Shown one piece after another: positions 1-6,306 of a stretch of DNA of 15,284 nt. The translations under genes and the position numbers were made by a program. Origin of the DNA: PZPK01 sp041590075 (GTDB taxonomy: Bacteria; Pseudomonadota; Gammaproteobacteria; Pseudomonadales; Oleiphilaceae). A model generated the notes under the pieces. That model saw only the letters and a list, made by a program, of their open reading frames with translations. It did not search any database and was not told where the DNA came from. The stretch covers positions 1 through 15,284 of the forward strand of contig JBFHUL010000078.1 of the NCBI GenBank assembly GCA_041590075.1. The letters are read 5' to 3'. Each line of letters starts with the position of its first letter. The first letter of the stretch is position 1.

Positions 1-138
1 GCGCTGCTGCAGAAAATCCCCTTGCGAAGACTTGGCGGAGAACAGGCGATCTGCCAGACCCTGCGTTTCTTGCTGGAATGCGACTACATGACCGGACAGG
101 TTATCCGAGTCGACGGCGGTCGCTCGCTCACGATATAA
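1..138 (+). CDS. Short-chain dehydrogenase/reductase, pteridine reductase-like (C-terminal 45 residues)
   Basis: Only the last 45 codons are in the window, ending at TAA 136-138. The fragment reads as the end of a classical SDR fold: a 'P-L-R-R-L-G' turn, a helix with 'LRFLLE', then 'Y-M-T-G-Q-V-I-R-V-D-G-G-R-S-L' at residues 29-43. The 'TGQxxxVDGG' ending is the usual SDR C-terminus near the cofactor and substrate pocket. The 'GGRSL' ending and the 'FLLE..YMTGQV' spacing are typical of pteridine reductase/FolM-type proteins, which reduce dihydro- or biopterins with NADPH. The Rossmann glycine motif and the YxxxK catalytic residues lie upstream, outside the window. A FabG-like reductase cannot be excluded. 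SDR identity is secure; the pteridine assignment is inference. Confidence 0.75.
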   Translation, partial: ALLQKIPLRRLGGEQAICQTLRFLLECDYMTGQVIRVDGGRSLTI

Positions 139-139
139 T
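134..139 (+). promoter_or_regulatory. Candidate -10 box for the thiolase-trmL unit
   Basis: A perfect TATAAT overlaps the stop codon of the upstream reductase and is followed by a GC-rich stretch (CGGCGCC). Transcription starting near 146 would give a leader of about 67 nt before the thiolase ATG. I see no good -35 at 15-18 nt spacing, so this is a candidate only. The thiolase could also be read from the upstream gene. Confidence 0.35.
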
Positions 140-212
140 CGGCGCCTTTTCACGCCCGAGGCCCTGATTCCGCCTCCATCACCTAGTCGTTTTTGCAGGA
201 GTAATTGCACAC

Positions 213-1394
213 ATGAAAGATGCTGTCATCGTCGCCGCAGGCCGTACCGCCATTGGATCATTCGGAGGATCACTGGCTTCACTCAGTGCAGTCGATCTGG
301 GCACTGCCGTGATCAAGGGGCTGCTGGACAAACACCAGATTCCCGCGGAACAGGTGAATGAAGTCATCATGGGGCAAGTGCTCACCGCCGGCTGCGGACA
401 GAATCCCGCGCGCCAGACGGCCATCAAGGCTGGCCTGCCGCACGCTACACCAGCGATCACTATCAACAAGGTATGCGGTTCCGGGCTGAAAGCCGTGCAA
501 CTCGCAGCCCAGTCGATCATGTTGGGCGAGGCCGACCTGATTGTTGCCGGTGGCCAGGAAAGCATGAGTCAGGCACCGCACGTACTTCCCAACAGTCGCA
601 ACGGACAGCGCATGGGTAACTGGAACATGGTCGACACCATGATTACCGATGGCCTCTGGGACGCATTCAATGATTACCACATGGGCATTACGGCCGAGAA
701 CATAGCCGAAAAATACGCCATCGCGCGTGAATCTCAAGACTCTTTCGCCGTCGCTTCACAACAAAAAGCTCAGGCCGCAATCGAGAACAAACGCTTCGTC
801 GACGAAATCATTCCTGTCAGCATCCCACAGCGCAAAGGGGAAGCCCTGATCTTCGACACCGATGAAAATCCACGCGCAAATACAACGCTCGCCTCAGTGG
901 CCAAAATGCGCCCCGCCTTTAAGAAAGACGGATCTGTGACCGCCGCCAACGCTTCGTCTCTGAACGACGGTGCCGCCGCCGTTGTGGTGTGCAGCGCCCA
1001 AAAAGCCGCCGAACTCGGCTTACCGGTACTGGCACGTATCAAGGCGCAGGCGCATGCCGGTGTCGACCCCAGCATTATGGGCACCGGCCCCATTCCTGCC
1101 AGTCAGGCATGCCTGAAAAAAGCCGGCTGGACCGTTGACGATCTGGACCTGATTGAAGCCAACGAAGCGTTTGCAGTGCAAGCACTCTCGGTAAACCAGG
1201 TCATGCAGTGGGATACCGACAAAGTCAATGTGAATGGCGGTGCAATCGCGCTCGGGCATCCCATCGGCGCTTCAGGCTGTCGCGTTCTGGTGACTCTGAT
1301 CCACGAGATGATCAAACGTGATGCCGGCAAAGGGCTGGCCACCTTGTGCATTGGCGGCGGAATGGGCGTTGCTCTGGCCGTTGAACGCAACTAG
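213..1394 (+). CDS. Acetyl-CoA C-acetyltransferase (biosynthetic-type thiolase)
   Basis: This 393-residue protein has the usual length of class II thiolases (AtoB/PhaA type), which condense two acetyl-CoA to acetoacetyl-CoA or run the reverse reaction in the cytosol. The catalytic set is complete. The nucleophilic Cys88 sits in 'NKVCGSGLKAV', the NEAF motif is at 317-320, the base His349 is in 'GGAIALGHPIGASG', and the second Cys379 is in 'CIGGGMG'. The 'GQESMSQAPH' motif is at 114-123. The start at ATG 213 has AGGAG at 197-201, a somewhat long 11-nt spacing. trmL follows after 23 nt on the same strand, so the two may be cotranscribed. No phaB, fadB or CoA-transferase gene is adjacent, so whether it serves PHB synthesis, ketone use or fatty-acid degradation cannot be told here. 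The enzyme family is very secure; the gene symbol (atoB, phaA) is left open. Confidence 0.93.
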   Translation: MKDAVIVAAGRTAIGSFGGSLASLSAVDLGTAVIKGLLDKHQIPAEQVNEVIMGQVLTAGCGQNPARQTAIKAGLPHATPAITINKVCGSGLKAVQLAAQSIMLGEADLIVAGGQESMSQAPHVLPNSRNGQRMGNWNMVDTMITDGLWDAFNDYHMGITAENIAEKYAIARESQDSFAVASQQKAQAAIENKRFVDEIIPVSIPQRKGEALIFDTDENPRANTTLASVAKMRPAFKKDGSVTAANASSLNDGAAAVVVCSAQKAAELGLPVLARIKAQAHAGVDPSIMGTGPIPASQACLKKAGWTVDDLDLIEANEAFAVQALSVNQVMQWDTDKVNVNGGAIALGHPIGASGCRVLVTLIHEMIKRDAGKGLATLCIGGGMGVALAVERN

Positions 1395-1417
1395 CCAAAA
1401 CAGCGTCGGTAACCGGC

Positions 1418-1882
1418 ATGTTCAATATCGTTCTGTATGAACCCGAGATCCCGCCCAATACGGGCAACATCATACGCCTGGCGGCCAATACCGGCTGCCA
1501 GCTGCATCTGATCGAGCCCTTCGGGTTTGAATTGGAAGAAAAAAAGTTACGGCGTGCCGGCCTCGACTACCACGAGTTTGCCTCGGTGCAGACCTACCGG
1601 GACTTTGCCGACTTTACGGCTCGCTGTGAGCCCGAGCGCATCTGGGCCCTCACCACAAAAGGACAGCGTGCCCACACCGGCGTTGCCTACCAAAAAGGGG
1701 ATTACTTGCTGTTCGGCCCCGAGACGCGCGGATTGCCTGCCGAATTGCGCGAATCACTAGGAATCGATCACTGCATTCGTATTCCCATGCACGAGAACAG
1801 TCGCAGCCTGAACTTGTCGAATGCAGTCGCCATTGTGCTCTTCGAGGCCTGGCGCCAGCTTGACTTTGAGGGAGGACAATAA
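1418..1882 (+). CDS. trmL: tRNA (cytidine/uridine-2'-O-)-methyltransferase TrmL
   Basis: This 154-residue SPOUT-class methyltransferase (formerly YibK) is predicted to use S-adenosylmethionine to 2'-O-methylate the wobble nucleotide 34 of tRNA-Leu isoacceptors. The N-terminus 'MFNIVLYEPEIPPNTGNIIR' is highly typical. The knotted SAM-binding region is visible as 'LLFGPETRGLP' (residues 97-107), 'IPM' (122-124) and 'NSRSLNLSNAVA' (127-138). The length matches the minimal, single-domain family without extensions; the E. coli enzyme works as a dimer. The start at ATG 1418 follows the thiolase stop by 23 nt. Its Shine-Dalgarno is weak, the best being GGT within GGTAACC at 1408-1414. The stop codon lies inside the terminator hairpin that separates it from secB. 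In E. coli, trmL also lies near secB-gpsA-cysE, which supports the call. Confidence 0.96.
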   Translation: MFNIVLYEPEIPPNTGNIIRLAANTGCQLHLIEPFGFELEEKKLRRAGLDYHEFASVQTYRDFADFTARCEPERIWALTTKGQRAHTGVAYQKGDYLLFGPETRGLPAELRESLGIDHCIRIPMHENSRSLNLSNAVAIVLFEAWRQLDFEGGQ

Positions 1883-1904
1883 AGCACCGGAAGGTGCTTT
1901 ATTG
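1877..1904. terminator. Bidirectional intrinsic terminator between trmL and secB
   Basis: A perfect 12-bp inverted repeat (1877-1888 and 1893-1904) encloses a GGAA tetraloop. The outer stem is A/T-rich (CAATAAA... ...TTTATTG) and the inner stem is GCACC/GGTGC. The T-rich half of the stem supplies the U-rich tail in either direction, so it can serve both convergent genes. The trmL stop codon TAA (1880-1882) lies inside the left arm and the secB stop is 13 nt beyond the right arm. Confidence 0.82.
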
Positions 1905-1916
1905 TGTGACGGGAAC

Positions 1917-2450
1917 CTAGTGCGCGGTGCTTTCGCCTGCGCCCTGACCGGCTTGTTCCGCCGCCGCTTGGGCTTCTTTTTGCTTTTGCATCATCGCTTG
2001 CGCAAAAATCGCATCAAAATTGACCGGCGCCAGCATCATGGCAGGGAAACTTCCTTTCACCAGAACGGTATCGATGCTTTCACGCAGATACGGGAACAGC
2101 AGATTGGGGCAAAACGCACCCAGCGCCTGACCCAATTGTGCGCCTTCCATCCCCTGCACCTGAAAAATACCCGCCTGCTGTACTTCCACAATATAGGCAG
2201 TCATGCCTTCCACCGTAGCGGTAAGCGTCACGGCCACAACCACTTCGTAAACGCCTTCCCCCACCTTACCGTTTTTGGTATTCAGATCCATCTTGATCTC
2301 TGGCTGCCAATTCTTTTGAAAGACGACAGGAGAGTTAGGCGATTCGAAGGAAATATCTTTCACGTAAATTCGCTGTAAGGCGAACCCGGCTTGTGCTTGT
2401 TGTTCGCTGTTTGCTTCCGGGTTCTCTGGAGTGGTTTCGTTTTCGGCCAT
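1917..2450 (-). CDS. secB: Protein-export chaperone SecB
   Basis: This 177-residue SecB homologue is slightly longer than the E. coli protein (155). SecB is a cytosolic tetrameric chaperone that keeps preproteins unfolded and passes them to SecA at the translocon. The conserved core begins at 'FALQRIYVKDISFESPNSP' (23-41), followed by 'FQKNWQPEIKMDLN' (44-57), 'GVYEVVVAVTLTAT' (66-79), 'AGIFQVQG' (93-100) and the helix 'FPYLRESIDT' (119-128). It ends with the 'FPAMMLAPVNFDAIF' motif (135-149). The extra length is a polar, acidic N-terminus of about 20 residues and an Ala/Gln-rich C-terminal tail. AGGAT at 2456-2460 precedes the ATG. It is the last gene of the yibN-grxC-secB group, 151 nt downstream of grxC; I could not identify a convincing promoter in that gap. 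Confidence 0.96.
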   Translation of the reverse strand: MAENETTPENPEANSEQQAQAGFALQRIYVKDISFESPNSPVVFQKNWQPEIKMDLNTKNGKVGEGVYEVVVAVTLTATVEGMTAYIVEVQQAGIFQVQGMEGAQLGQALGAFCPNLLFPYLRESIDTVLVKGSFPAMMLAPVNFDAIFAQAMMQKQKEAQAAAEQAGQGAGESTAH

Positions 2451-2562
2451 GAGGGATCCTATTCTTCTGATACTTGATAATCGAACTGCCTACGGCAGCG
2501 AGACTGCGCCGCCGCTTTCGAGACAGATCGGCATATTAAGGGCTGCACACCCACATGGCGAG

Positions 2563-2599
2563 TGCACAGCTCTTGTTTTTACGATGTAAGCGCTGTGCA
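2563..2599. repeat. Inverted repeat just after the grxC stop
   Basis: TGCACAGC at 2563-2570 and GCTGTGCA at 2592-2599 form a perfect 8-bp inverted repeat around a 21-nt loop. A related CTGCACA occurs at 2553-2559. The repeat starts 2 nt past the grxC stop in the grxC direction. No T-run follows, so it is not a classical intrinsic terminator. It could be an RNA-stabilising stem, a weak attenuator before secB, or chance. Confidence 0.4.
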
Positions 2600-2601
2600 G
2601 A

Positions 2602-2862
2602 CTAGGCGCTTGCCAGCAGCTTATCCAGTTTGCCAGCCCGATCGAGTGCCATGAGCTCATCACAGCCACCCACATGCCTGGCGCCTATCCAGATCTGCGG
2701 CACCGTATGGCGCCCGCTCTTTTCCATCATTTCCTGCCGCAACGGCGCATTACCGTCCACCAGAATTTCTTCGATCTGCACACCTTTACTTTTCAACAAG
2801 GATTTTGCGCGCACGCAGAACGGACAAAATCGCGAAGAATACATAGTGATGGACGAACGCAT
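2602..2862 (-). CDS. grxC: Glutaredoxin 3 (GrxC)
   Basis: This 86-residue glutaredoxin is the typical length for GrxC. It is a small cytosolic thiol-disulfide oxidoreductase that uses glutathione to reduce protein disulfides and mixed disulfides. The dithiol active site is Cys13-Pro-Phe-Cys16; E. coli GrxC has CPYC. Glutathione-binding elements are the cis-proline loop 'TVPQIWI' (53-59) and 'GGCDEL' (65-70). I chose the ATG at 2860-2862 because AGGTG (2866-2870) lies just upstream and the protein then begins 2-3 residues before the first beta strand. A longer reading frame back to 2940 would add 26 residues with no family match. The gene sits 41 nt downstream of yibN and precedes secB, the same order as in E. 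coli. Confidence 0.95.
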   Translation of the reverse strand: MRSSITMYSSRFCPFCVRAKSLLKSKGVQIEEILVDGNAPLRQEMMEKSGRHTVPQIWIGARHVGGCDELMALDRAGKLDKLLASA

Positions 2863-2903
2863 AAGCACCTCAAAAAACCAGCTGGCAACTCTGCCATTTT
2901 TGC

Positions 2904-3320
2904 TTACTTGCGGATCAACGGCAGATTGCTGTTTCTCCATTCACTGATACCGCCCTGCATACGACACACATTGTCGAATCCGGCTTCTTTCAGCTGCTTG
3001 CCAGCCATACCACTGTGCTGACCCATTTTATCAACCAGAATAATCTGCTTGTCTTTGAACTTCTCAAGTTCGGTGGCGCGTTCTTTCAATTTGGCAAAAG
3101 GAATATGCACGGCGCCGGTAATACGCCCCTCACTGAACTCTTTTTTCTCGCGCACATCGACGATCACAGCTTCGTCGCGATTCAGCATTAACGTTGCTTC
3201 TTGCGGCGACACACTGCGGCCAGCGCGGGCCCGTTCGGTATACCACAGAGCCGCCAGCAAAAATACGAAGGCGGCCGACAGTTCGATGTGATTTCCGATA
3301 AATTCTATTAAACGATCCAT
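2904..3320 (-). CDS. yibN: YibN-like membrane-anchored rhodanese-domain protein
   Basis: The protein has 138 residues. The N-terminus carries one hydrophobic segment (about 12-27, 'IELSAAFVFLLAALW') followed by basic residues, predicting an inner-membrane anchor with the rhodanese domain in the cytoplasm. The rhodanese domain spans about 38-135, with 'EAVIVDVREKKEFSEGRITGA' (50-70), 'HIPF' (72-75) and 'QGGISEWRNSNLPL' (122-135). At the active-site loop, where rhodaneses have Cys, the sequence reads V-D97-K-M-G-Q-H-S-G, so sulfur transfer by the usual mechanism is unlikely. E. coli YibN, as I recall it, also has Asp at this place. The start at ATG 3318-3320 is preferred because an upstream TATAAT lies only about 32 nt away and overlaps the next possible ATG (3351-3353). 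It is divergent from gpmI and leads into grxC-secB, as in E. coli. Its molecular role is not established from sequence. Confidence 0.88.
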   Translation of the reverse strand: MDRLIEFIGNHIELSAAFVFLLAALWYTERARAGRSVSPQEATLMLNRDEAVIVDVREKKEFSEGRITGAVHIPFAKLKERATELEKFKDKQIILVDKMGQHSGMAGKQLKEAGFDNVCRMQGGISEWRNSNLPLIRK

Positions 3321-3351
3321 TCCGAGTTTCCGGTTAAAAAAAGCGACGGGC

Positions 3352-3357
3352 ATTATA
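3352..3357 (-). promoter_or_regulatory. Candidate -10 box for yibN-grxC-secB
   Basis: A perfect TATAAT on the - strand is followed by GCCCGTCGC, a GC-rich discriminator. Initiation near 3345 would leave a 5' leader of about 24 nt before the yibN ATG. No good -35 is visible; the best at 17-nt spacing is TGTTCT, a poor match. Confidence 0.5.
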
Positions 3358-3402
3358 CACAAGCCCCCTATCGCAGAACAGCGTGTCGCACCCGGCGCAC
3401 GG

Positions 3403-3431
3403 TCGCCAAACAGCACTTTTCGCGCTAGAAT
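3403..3431 (+). promoter_or_regulatory. Candidate sigma-70 promoter for gpmI
   Basis: TCGCCA at 3403-3408 (4 of 6 matches to TTGACA) is separated by 17 nt from TAGAAT at 3426-3431 (5 of 6 matches to TATAAT). The discriminator is GC-rich (TGCGGCCC). Initiation near 3438 would give a leader of about 45 nt. It lies back to back with the yibN -10 box in the 162-nt divergent gap. Confidence 0.5.
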
Positions 3432-3482
3432 TGCGGCCCTGAATTTTTCCTGCAAAATCGATGTTTACAGGTAACCTGCTTC

Positions 3483-5024
3483 ATGACTAAACAGACCACT
3501 GCACTGATCATTCTGGATGGCTGGGGCCATCGCGAAGACCCTCAGGATAACGCCATCCACCATGCCCACACTCCCTTCTGGGATAAACTTTGGTCTGAAC
3601 AACCCAAAACCCTGATTGCCACCTCCGGCATGGCCGTGGGGCTACCCGAAGGTCAGATGGGTAACTCCGAAGTGGGCCACATGAATCTGGGTGCCGGGCG
3701 CATCGTCTATCAGAACTACACCCGCATCACCAAAGACATTGCCGACGGCACCTTCGACCAAAATCCTGCGCTCACACAGGCCATCGACAAAGCGGTGGTT
3801 GCCGGCAAGGCCGTTCACTTGCTGGGGCTGCTGTCACCGGGTGGGGTACACAGTCATGAAGACCATATTATCGCAGCAATTAAACTGGCCGCTGCACGCG
3901 GCGCCACAGCCGTTTATGTGCATGCGTTTCTGGATGGGCGAGATATGCCACCGCGCAGCGCCGAGCCGTCGCTGCAAAAAGTGGACGCTCTGTTGAAAGA
4001 GCTGGGTGTCGGCCGCATCGCCAGCCTGATCGGCCGCTATTACGCCATGGATCGCGATAATCGCTGGGACCGCATTGAGCAGGCCTACGATCTGCTCACG
4101 CTGGGCCAGGGCAGTCACCAGGCCGCCGACCCTGTCGCCGGCTTGCAAGCGGCCTATGCCCGCGATGAAAACGACGAGTTTGTGGCCGCCACCGTAATTG
4201 CAGCGCCCGACCAGCAAGCAGCCTGTATTGAAGACGGCGATGCAGTGCTGTTCATGAATTTCCGTGCCGACCGGGCACGCGAGCTGACCCGCAGTTTTGT
4301 CACGCCCGATTTCTCTGCGTTCAAGCGTAAAAAAGTACCTGCCCTGGCAGACTTCGTGATGCTCACCGAATATGCCGCCGATATCCCAACTAGCTGCGCC
4401 TATCCTCCCAGCGATCTCCCCAACAGTCTGGGCGAATACATGGCTAATCTGGGCAAGACCCAGCTGCGCATTGCGGAAACCGAAAAGTACGCACACGTGA
4501 CCTTTTTCTTCAGCGGCGGCCGTGAGGAATTGTTTGAGGGAGAAACCCGTGAATTGATCCCCTCCCCCAATGTGGCCACCTACGATCTGAAGCCCGAAAT
4601 GAGCGCACCGGAAGTCACCGATAAACTGGTTGCCGCCATCAAAAGCGGCGACTACGACCTCGTAGTGTGTAACTACGCCAACGGCGACATGGTGGGGCAT
4701 ACCGGAAATTTCGACGCCGCCGTAAAAGCGGCCGAATGCCTCGACACCTGCCTGCAACGTATCAGCGCAGCATTGACGGAGGTTAACGGGCAATGCCTGA
4801 TCACTGCCGACCACGGCAATGCAGAACAGATGTCCGACCCGCAATCCGGCCAGGCACACACGGCACACACAACGCTACCGGTGCCACTGGTTTACGTGGG
4901 GCCAAAACCCCTCACTTTGCGCGAGGGCGGAAAACTCAGTGATGTTGCCCCCTCACTACTGGATTTGATGGGTCTTCCGGCCCCCGCTGAAATGACAGGT
5001 CGTTCGCTGATTCAGGCACAATAG
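3483..5024 (+). CDS. gpmI: 2,3-bisphosphoglycerate-independent phosphoglycerate mutase
   Basis: At 513 residues this is a full-length iPGM (GpmI/GpmM), the metal-dependent enzyme that interconverts 3- and 2-phosphoglycerate in glycolysis and gluconeogenesis through a phosphoserine intermediate. Asp12 ('ILDGWG') binds metal. Ser62 in 'GQMGNSEVGHMNLGAGR' is the phospho-acceptor. 'GGVHSHEDH' (120-128) and 'HAFLDGRDMPP' (147-157) belong to the phosphotransferase domain that carries the substrate. 'ADHGNAEQM' (442-450) and 'HTAHT' (459-463) complete the alkaline-phosphatase-like metal site, where Mn2+ is usual. The start at ATG 3483 has AGG at 3469-3471, a slightly long spacing. envC follows after 31 nt, so cotranscription is likely, as in E. 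coli. A long open frame on the opposite strand is a codon-bias shadow. No unusual features. Confidence 0.98.
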   Translation: MTKQTTALIILDGWGHREDPQDNAIHHAHTPFWDKLWSEQPKTLIATSGMAVGLPEGQMGNSEVGHMNLGAGRIVYQNYTRITKDIADGTFDQNPALTQAIDKAVVAGKAVHLLGLLSPGGVHSHEDHIIAAIKLAAARGATAVYVHAFLDGRDMPPRSAEPSLQKVDALLKELGVGRIASLIGRYYAMDRDNRWDRIEQAYDLLTLGQGSHQAADPVAGLQAAYARDENDEFVAATVIAAPDQQAACIEDGDAVLFMNFRADRARELTRSFVTPDFSAFKRKKVPALADFVMLTEYAADIPTSCAYPPSDLPNSLGEYMANLGKTQLRIAETEKYAHVTFFFSGGREELFEGETRELIPSPNVATYDLKPEMSAPEVTDKLVAAIKSGDYDLVVCNYANGDMVGHTGNFDAAVKAAECLDTCLQRISAALTEVNGQCLITADHGNAEQMSDPQSGQAHTAHTTLPVPLVYVGPKPLTLREGGKLSDVAPSLLDLMGLPAPAEMTGRSLIQAQ

Positions 5025-5055
5025 ATTTGCGCATGCGGGAGACAGGGATGACGGT

Positions 5056-6237
5056 GTGAGAGTGCAGCAGTGTATTGTGAACCTGCAGCGAGCGCTGGCC
5101 GCTGCCCTGCTGTGCATTTTTATGGTGCTCGCTGCGGGCCTTGGTCACGCCGAAGAGGTGAATCCTGCCCAGCTGGAGCAACTCAAACGCAATATTGCCA
5201 AGCTTGATCGCTGGCTTAATCAGGCCAACAGCGAAAAATCCGGCCTTGTGAAAGCCTTAAAAAAACAAGAGCAGGATATTGCGTACATCAGCCACCAGCT
5301 ACGAAAGCTAAAAACCCAAAACCAGCAGCTGCAGGCCCAGCTTAACGAACTCAAACAACAGGGAAAACAGCAATCCCGCAATCTTGAAGCGCAAAAACAA
5401 GGGCTGATCAAACAGCTGCGCAGTGTTTATCGACAGGGGCGTCAGCCTGCGCTCAAACTTTTGCTCGACAATAATGAGCCCCAGGATGCGGCGCGTTACC
5501 TGCATTATTTTCAATACTTGAGCCGCGACCAAGAGCAACGCATTGCACGCTTCAAACAGGATCTTGCATCACTGCAAACCACTCAACGCTCAATCTTGAG
5601 CAAACAAAGCGCACTGGAGAACAATCGCGCTACACTCTCGCAGCAACTTGCCGAACTTAAAACAAAACGCGACACCCGCAAAAAAATTCTGACCCAGCTG
5701 GAGCAAAAGCTTACCAGCGAATCGCAGCGACTCGATAAGCTCAAGGCCGATTACGCGCGCCTTGAAAAACTGCTTGAAGAAGTGGAGCTGGCCATCGCCA
5801 ACATTCCCCTGCCCGATGACGCCAAACCTTTTGCTACACTCAAGGCTAAACTCCCGTGGCCGACTCATGGTAAAGTGCGCGAGAGGTTCGGAGCACGGGT
5901 AGCGCAAGGAAAACTGCGCTCCAACGGAATCCGCATCGCCACCCGGGATGAGCAAGACGTCAAAGCAGTGCATTACGGACGCGTGGTATTCTCCGACTGG
6001 TTACGAGGCTTCGGCCTGTTGATTATTATTGACCACGGCGAAGGATTTATGAGCCTCTACGGTAATAACAAGAGCCTGGCAAAAGAAACCGGGGACTGGG
6101 TACGGGCCGGCGAGACCATCGCTTATAGTGGCGATACCGGAGGGCAGTCGGAAAGCGGGCTATACTTTGAAATACGCAGAAAAGGGAAACCCCAGAATCC
6201 GGCCCATTGGCTGCACCCCAAAGGGAACAGACCCTGA
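5056..6237 (+). CDS. envC: Murein hydrolase activator EnvC (degenerate LytM/M23 domain)
   Basis: The protein has 393 residues. A signal peptide (hydrophobic 13-28) is predicted to be cut after Ala32 ('GLGHA|EE'). Residues about 35-245 are a long Lys/Gln/Glu-rich coiled coil, and about 268-390 form a LytM (peptidase M23) domain. The catalytic Zn ligands of active M23 enzymes are absent: 'LRSNGIRIA' (287-295) lacks the His...Asp pair, 'SLYGNN' (333-338) replaces the YxHL motif, and 'LYFEIRR' (369-375) replaces H-x-H. This matches E. coli EnvC, whose LytM domain does not cut peptidoglycan but activates the amidases AmiA/AmiB at the septum while the coiled coil binds FtsEX. The GTG start at 5056 is chosen because AGGG (5044-5047) lies 8 nt upstream; GTG 5062 is an alternative. 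It sits between gpmI and ctpA. Periplasmic action at the division site is inferred from the family. Confidence 0.93.
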   Translation: MRVQQCIVNLQRALAAALLCIFMVLAAGLGHAEEVNPAQLEQLKRNIAKLDRWLNQANSEKSGLVKALKKQEQDIAYISHQLRKLKTQNQQLQAQLNELKQQGKQQSRNLEAQKQGLIKQLRSVYRQGRQPALKLLLDNNEPQDAARYLHYFQYLSRDQEQRIARFKQDLASLQTTQRSILSKQSALENNRATLSQQLAELKTKRDTRKKILTQLEQKLTSESQRLDKLKADYARLEKLLEEVELAIANIPLPDDAKPFATLKAKLPWPTHGKVRERFGARVAQGKLRSNGIRIATRDEQDVKAVHYGRVVFSDWLRGFGLLIIIDHGEGFMSLYGNNKSLAKETGDWVRAGETIAYSGDTGGQSESGLYFEIRRKGKPQNPAHWLHPKGNRP

Positions 6238-6306
6238 GTAAATAATCGCAAATAACAAAATTCCGTGCCAAAACGGCAACTTCCAACACATATCAGGAAC
6301 GAGTGA

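Noticed and set aside
1821..2378. A 185-codon open frame on the + strand covering the trmL end and secB
   Set aside because: It runs through the terminator hairpin and opposite conserved secB. The product is Arg/His-rich with no family pattern.
2486..2498. 5-bp stem CTGCC-TAC-GGCAG upstream of secB
   Set aside because: Too short and not followed by a T-run in the secB direction; not supported as a terminator.
2602..2940. Longer grxC start giving 112 residues
   Set aside because: The 26 extra residues overlap the yibN coding end, have no glutaredoxin match, and the internal ATG has a better ribosome binding site.
1408..3476. The same 7-mer GGTAACC just upstream of the trmL and gpmI starts (1408-1414 and 3470-3476)
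   Set aside because: Two copies are compatible with chance, since GGTAAC occurs elsewhere inside genes, and the operons are otherwise unrelated.
3834..4868. A 344-codon open frame on the - strand inside gpmI
   Set aside because: It lies entirely opposite a complete gpmI with all catalytic motifs. The translation is rich in Cys, Gly and His with no recognisable domain, as expected from a codon-bias shadow.
5056..6237. Active M23 metallopeptidase annotation for envC
   Set aside because: The Zn-binding His/Asp residues are missing in all expected positions, so hydrolase activity is not supported; an activator role fits better.
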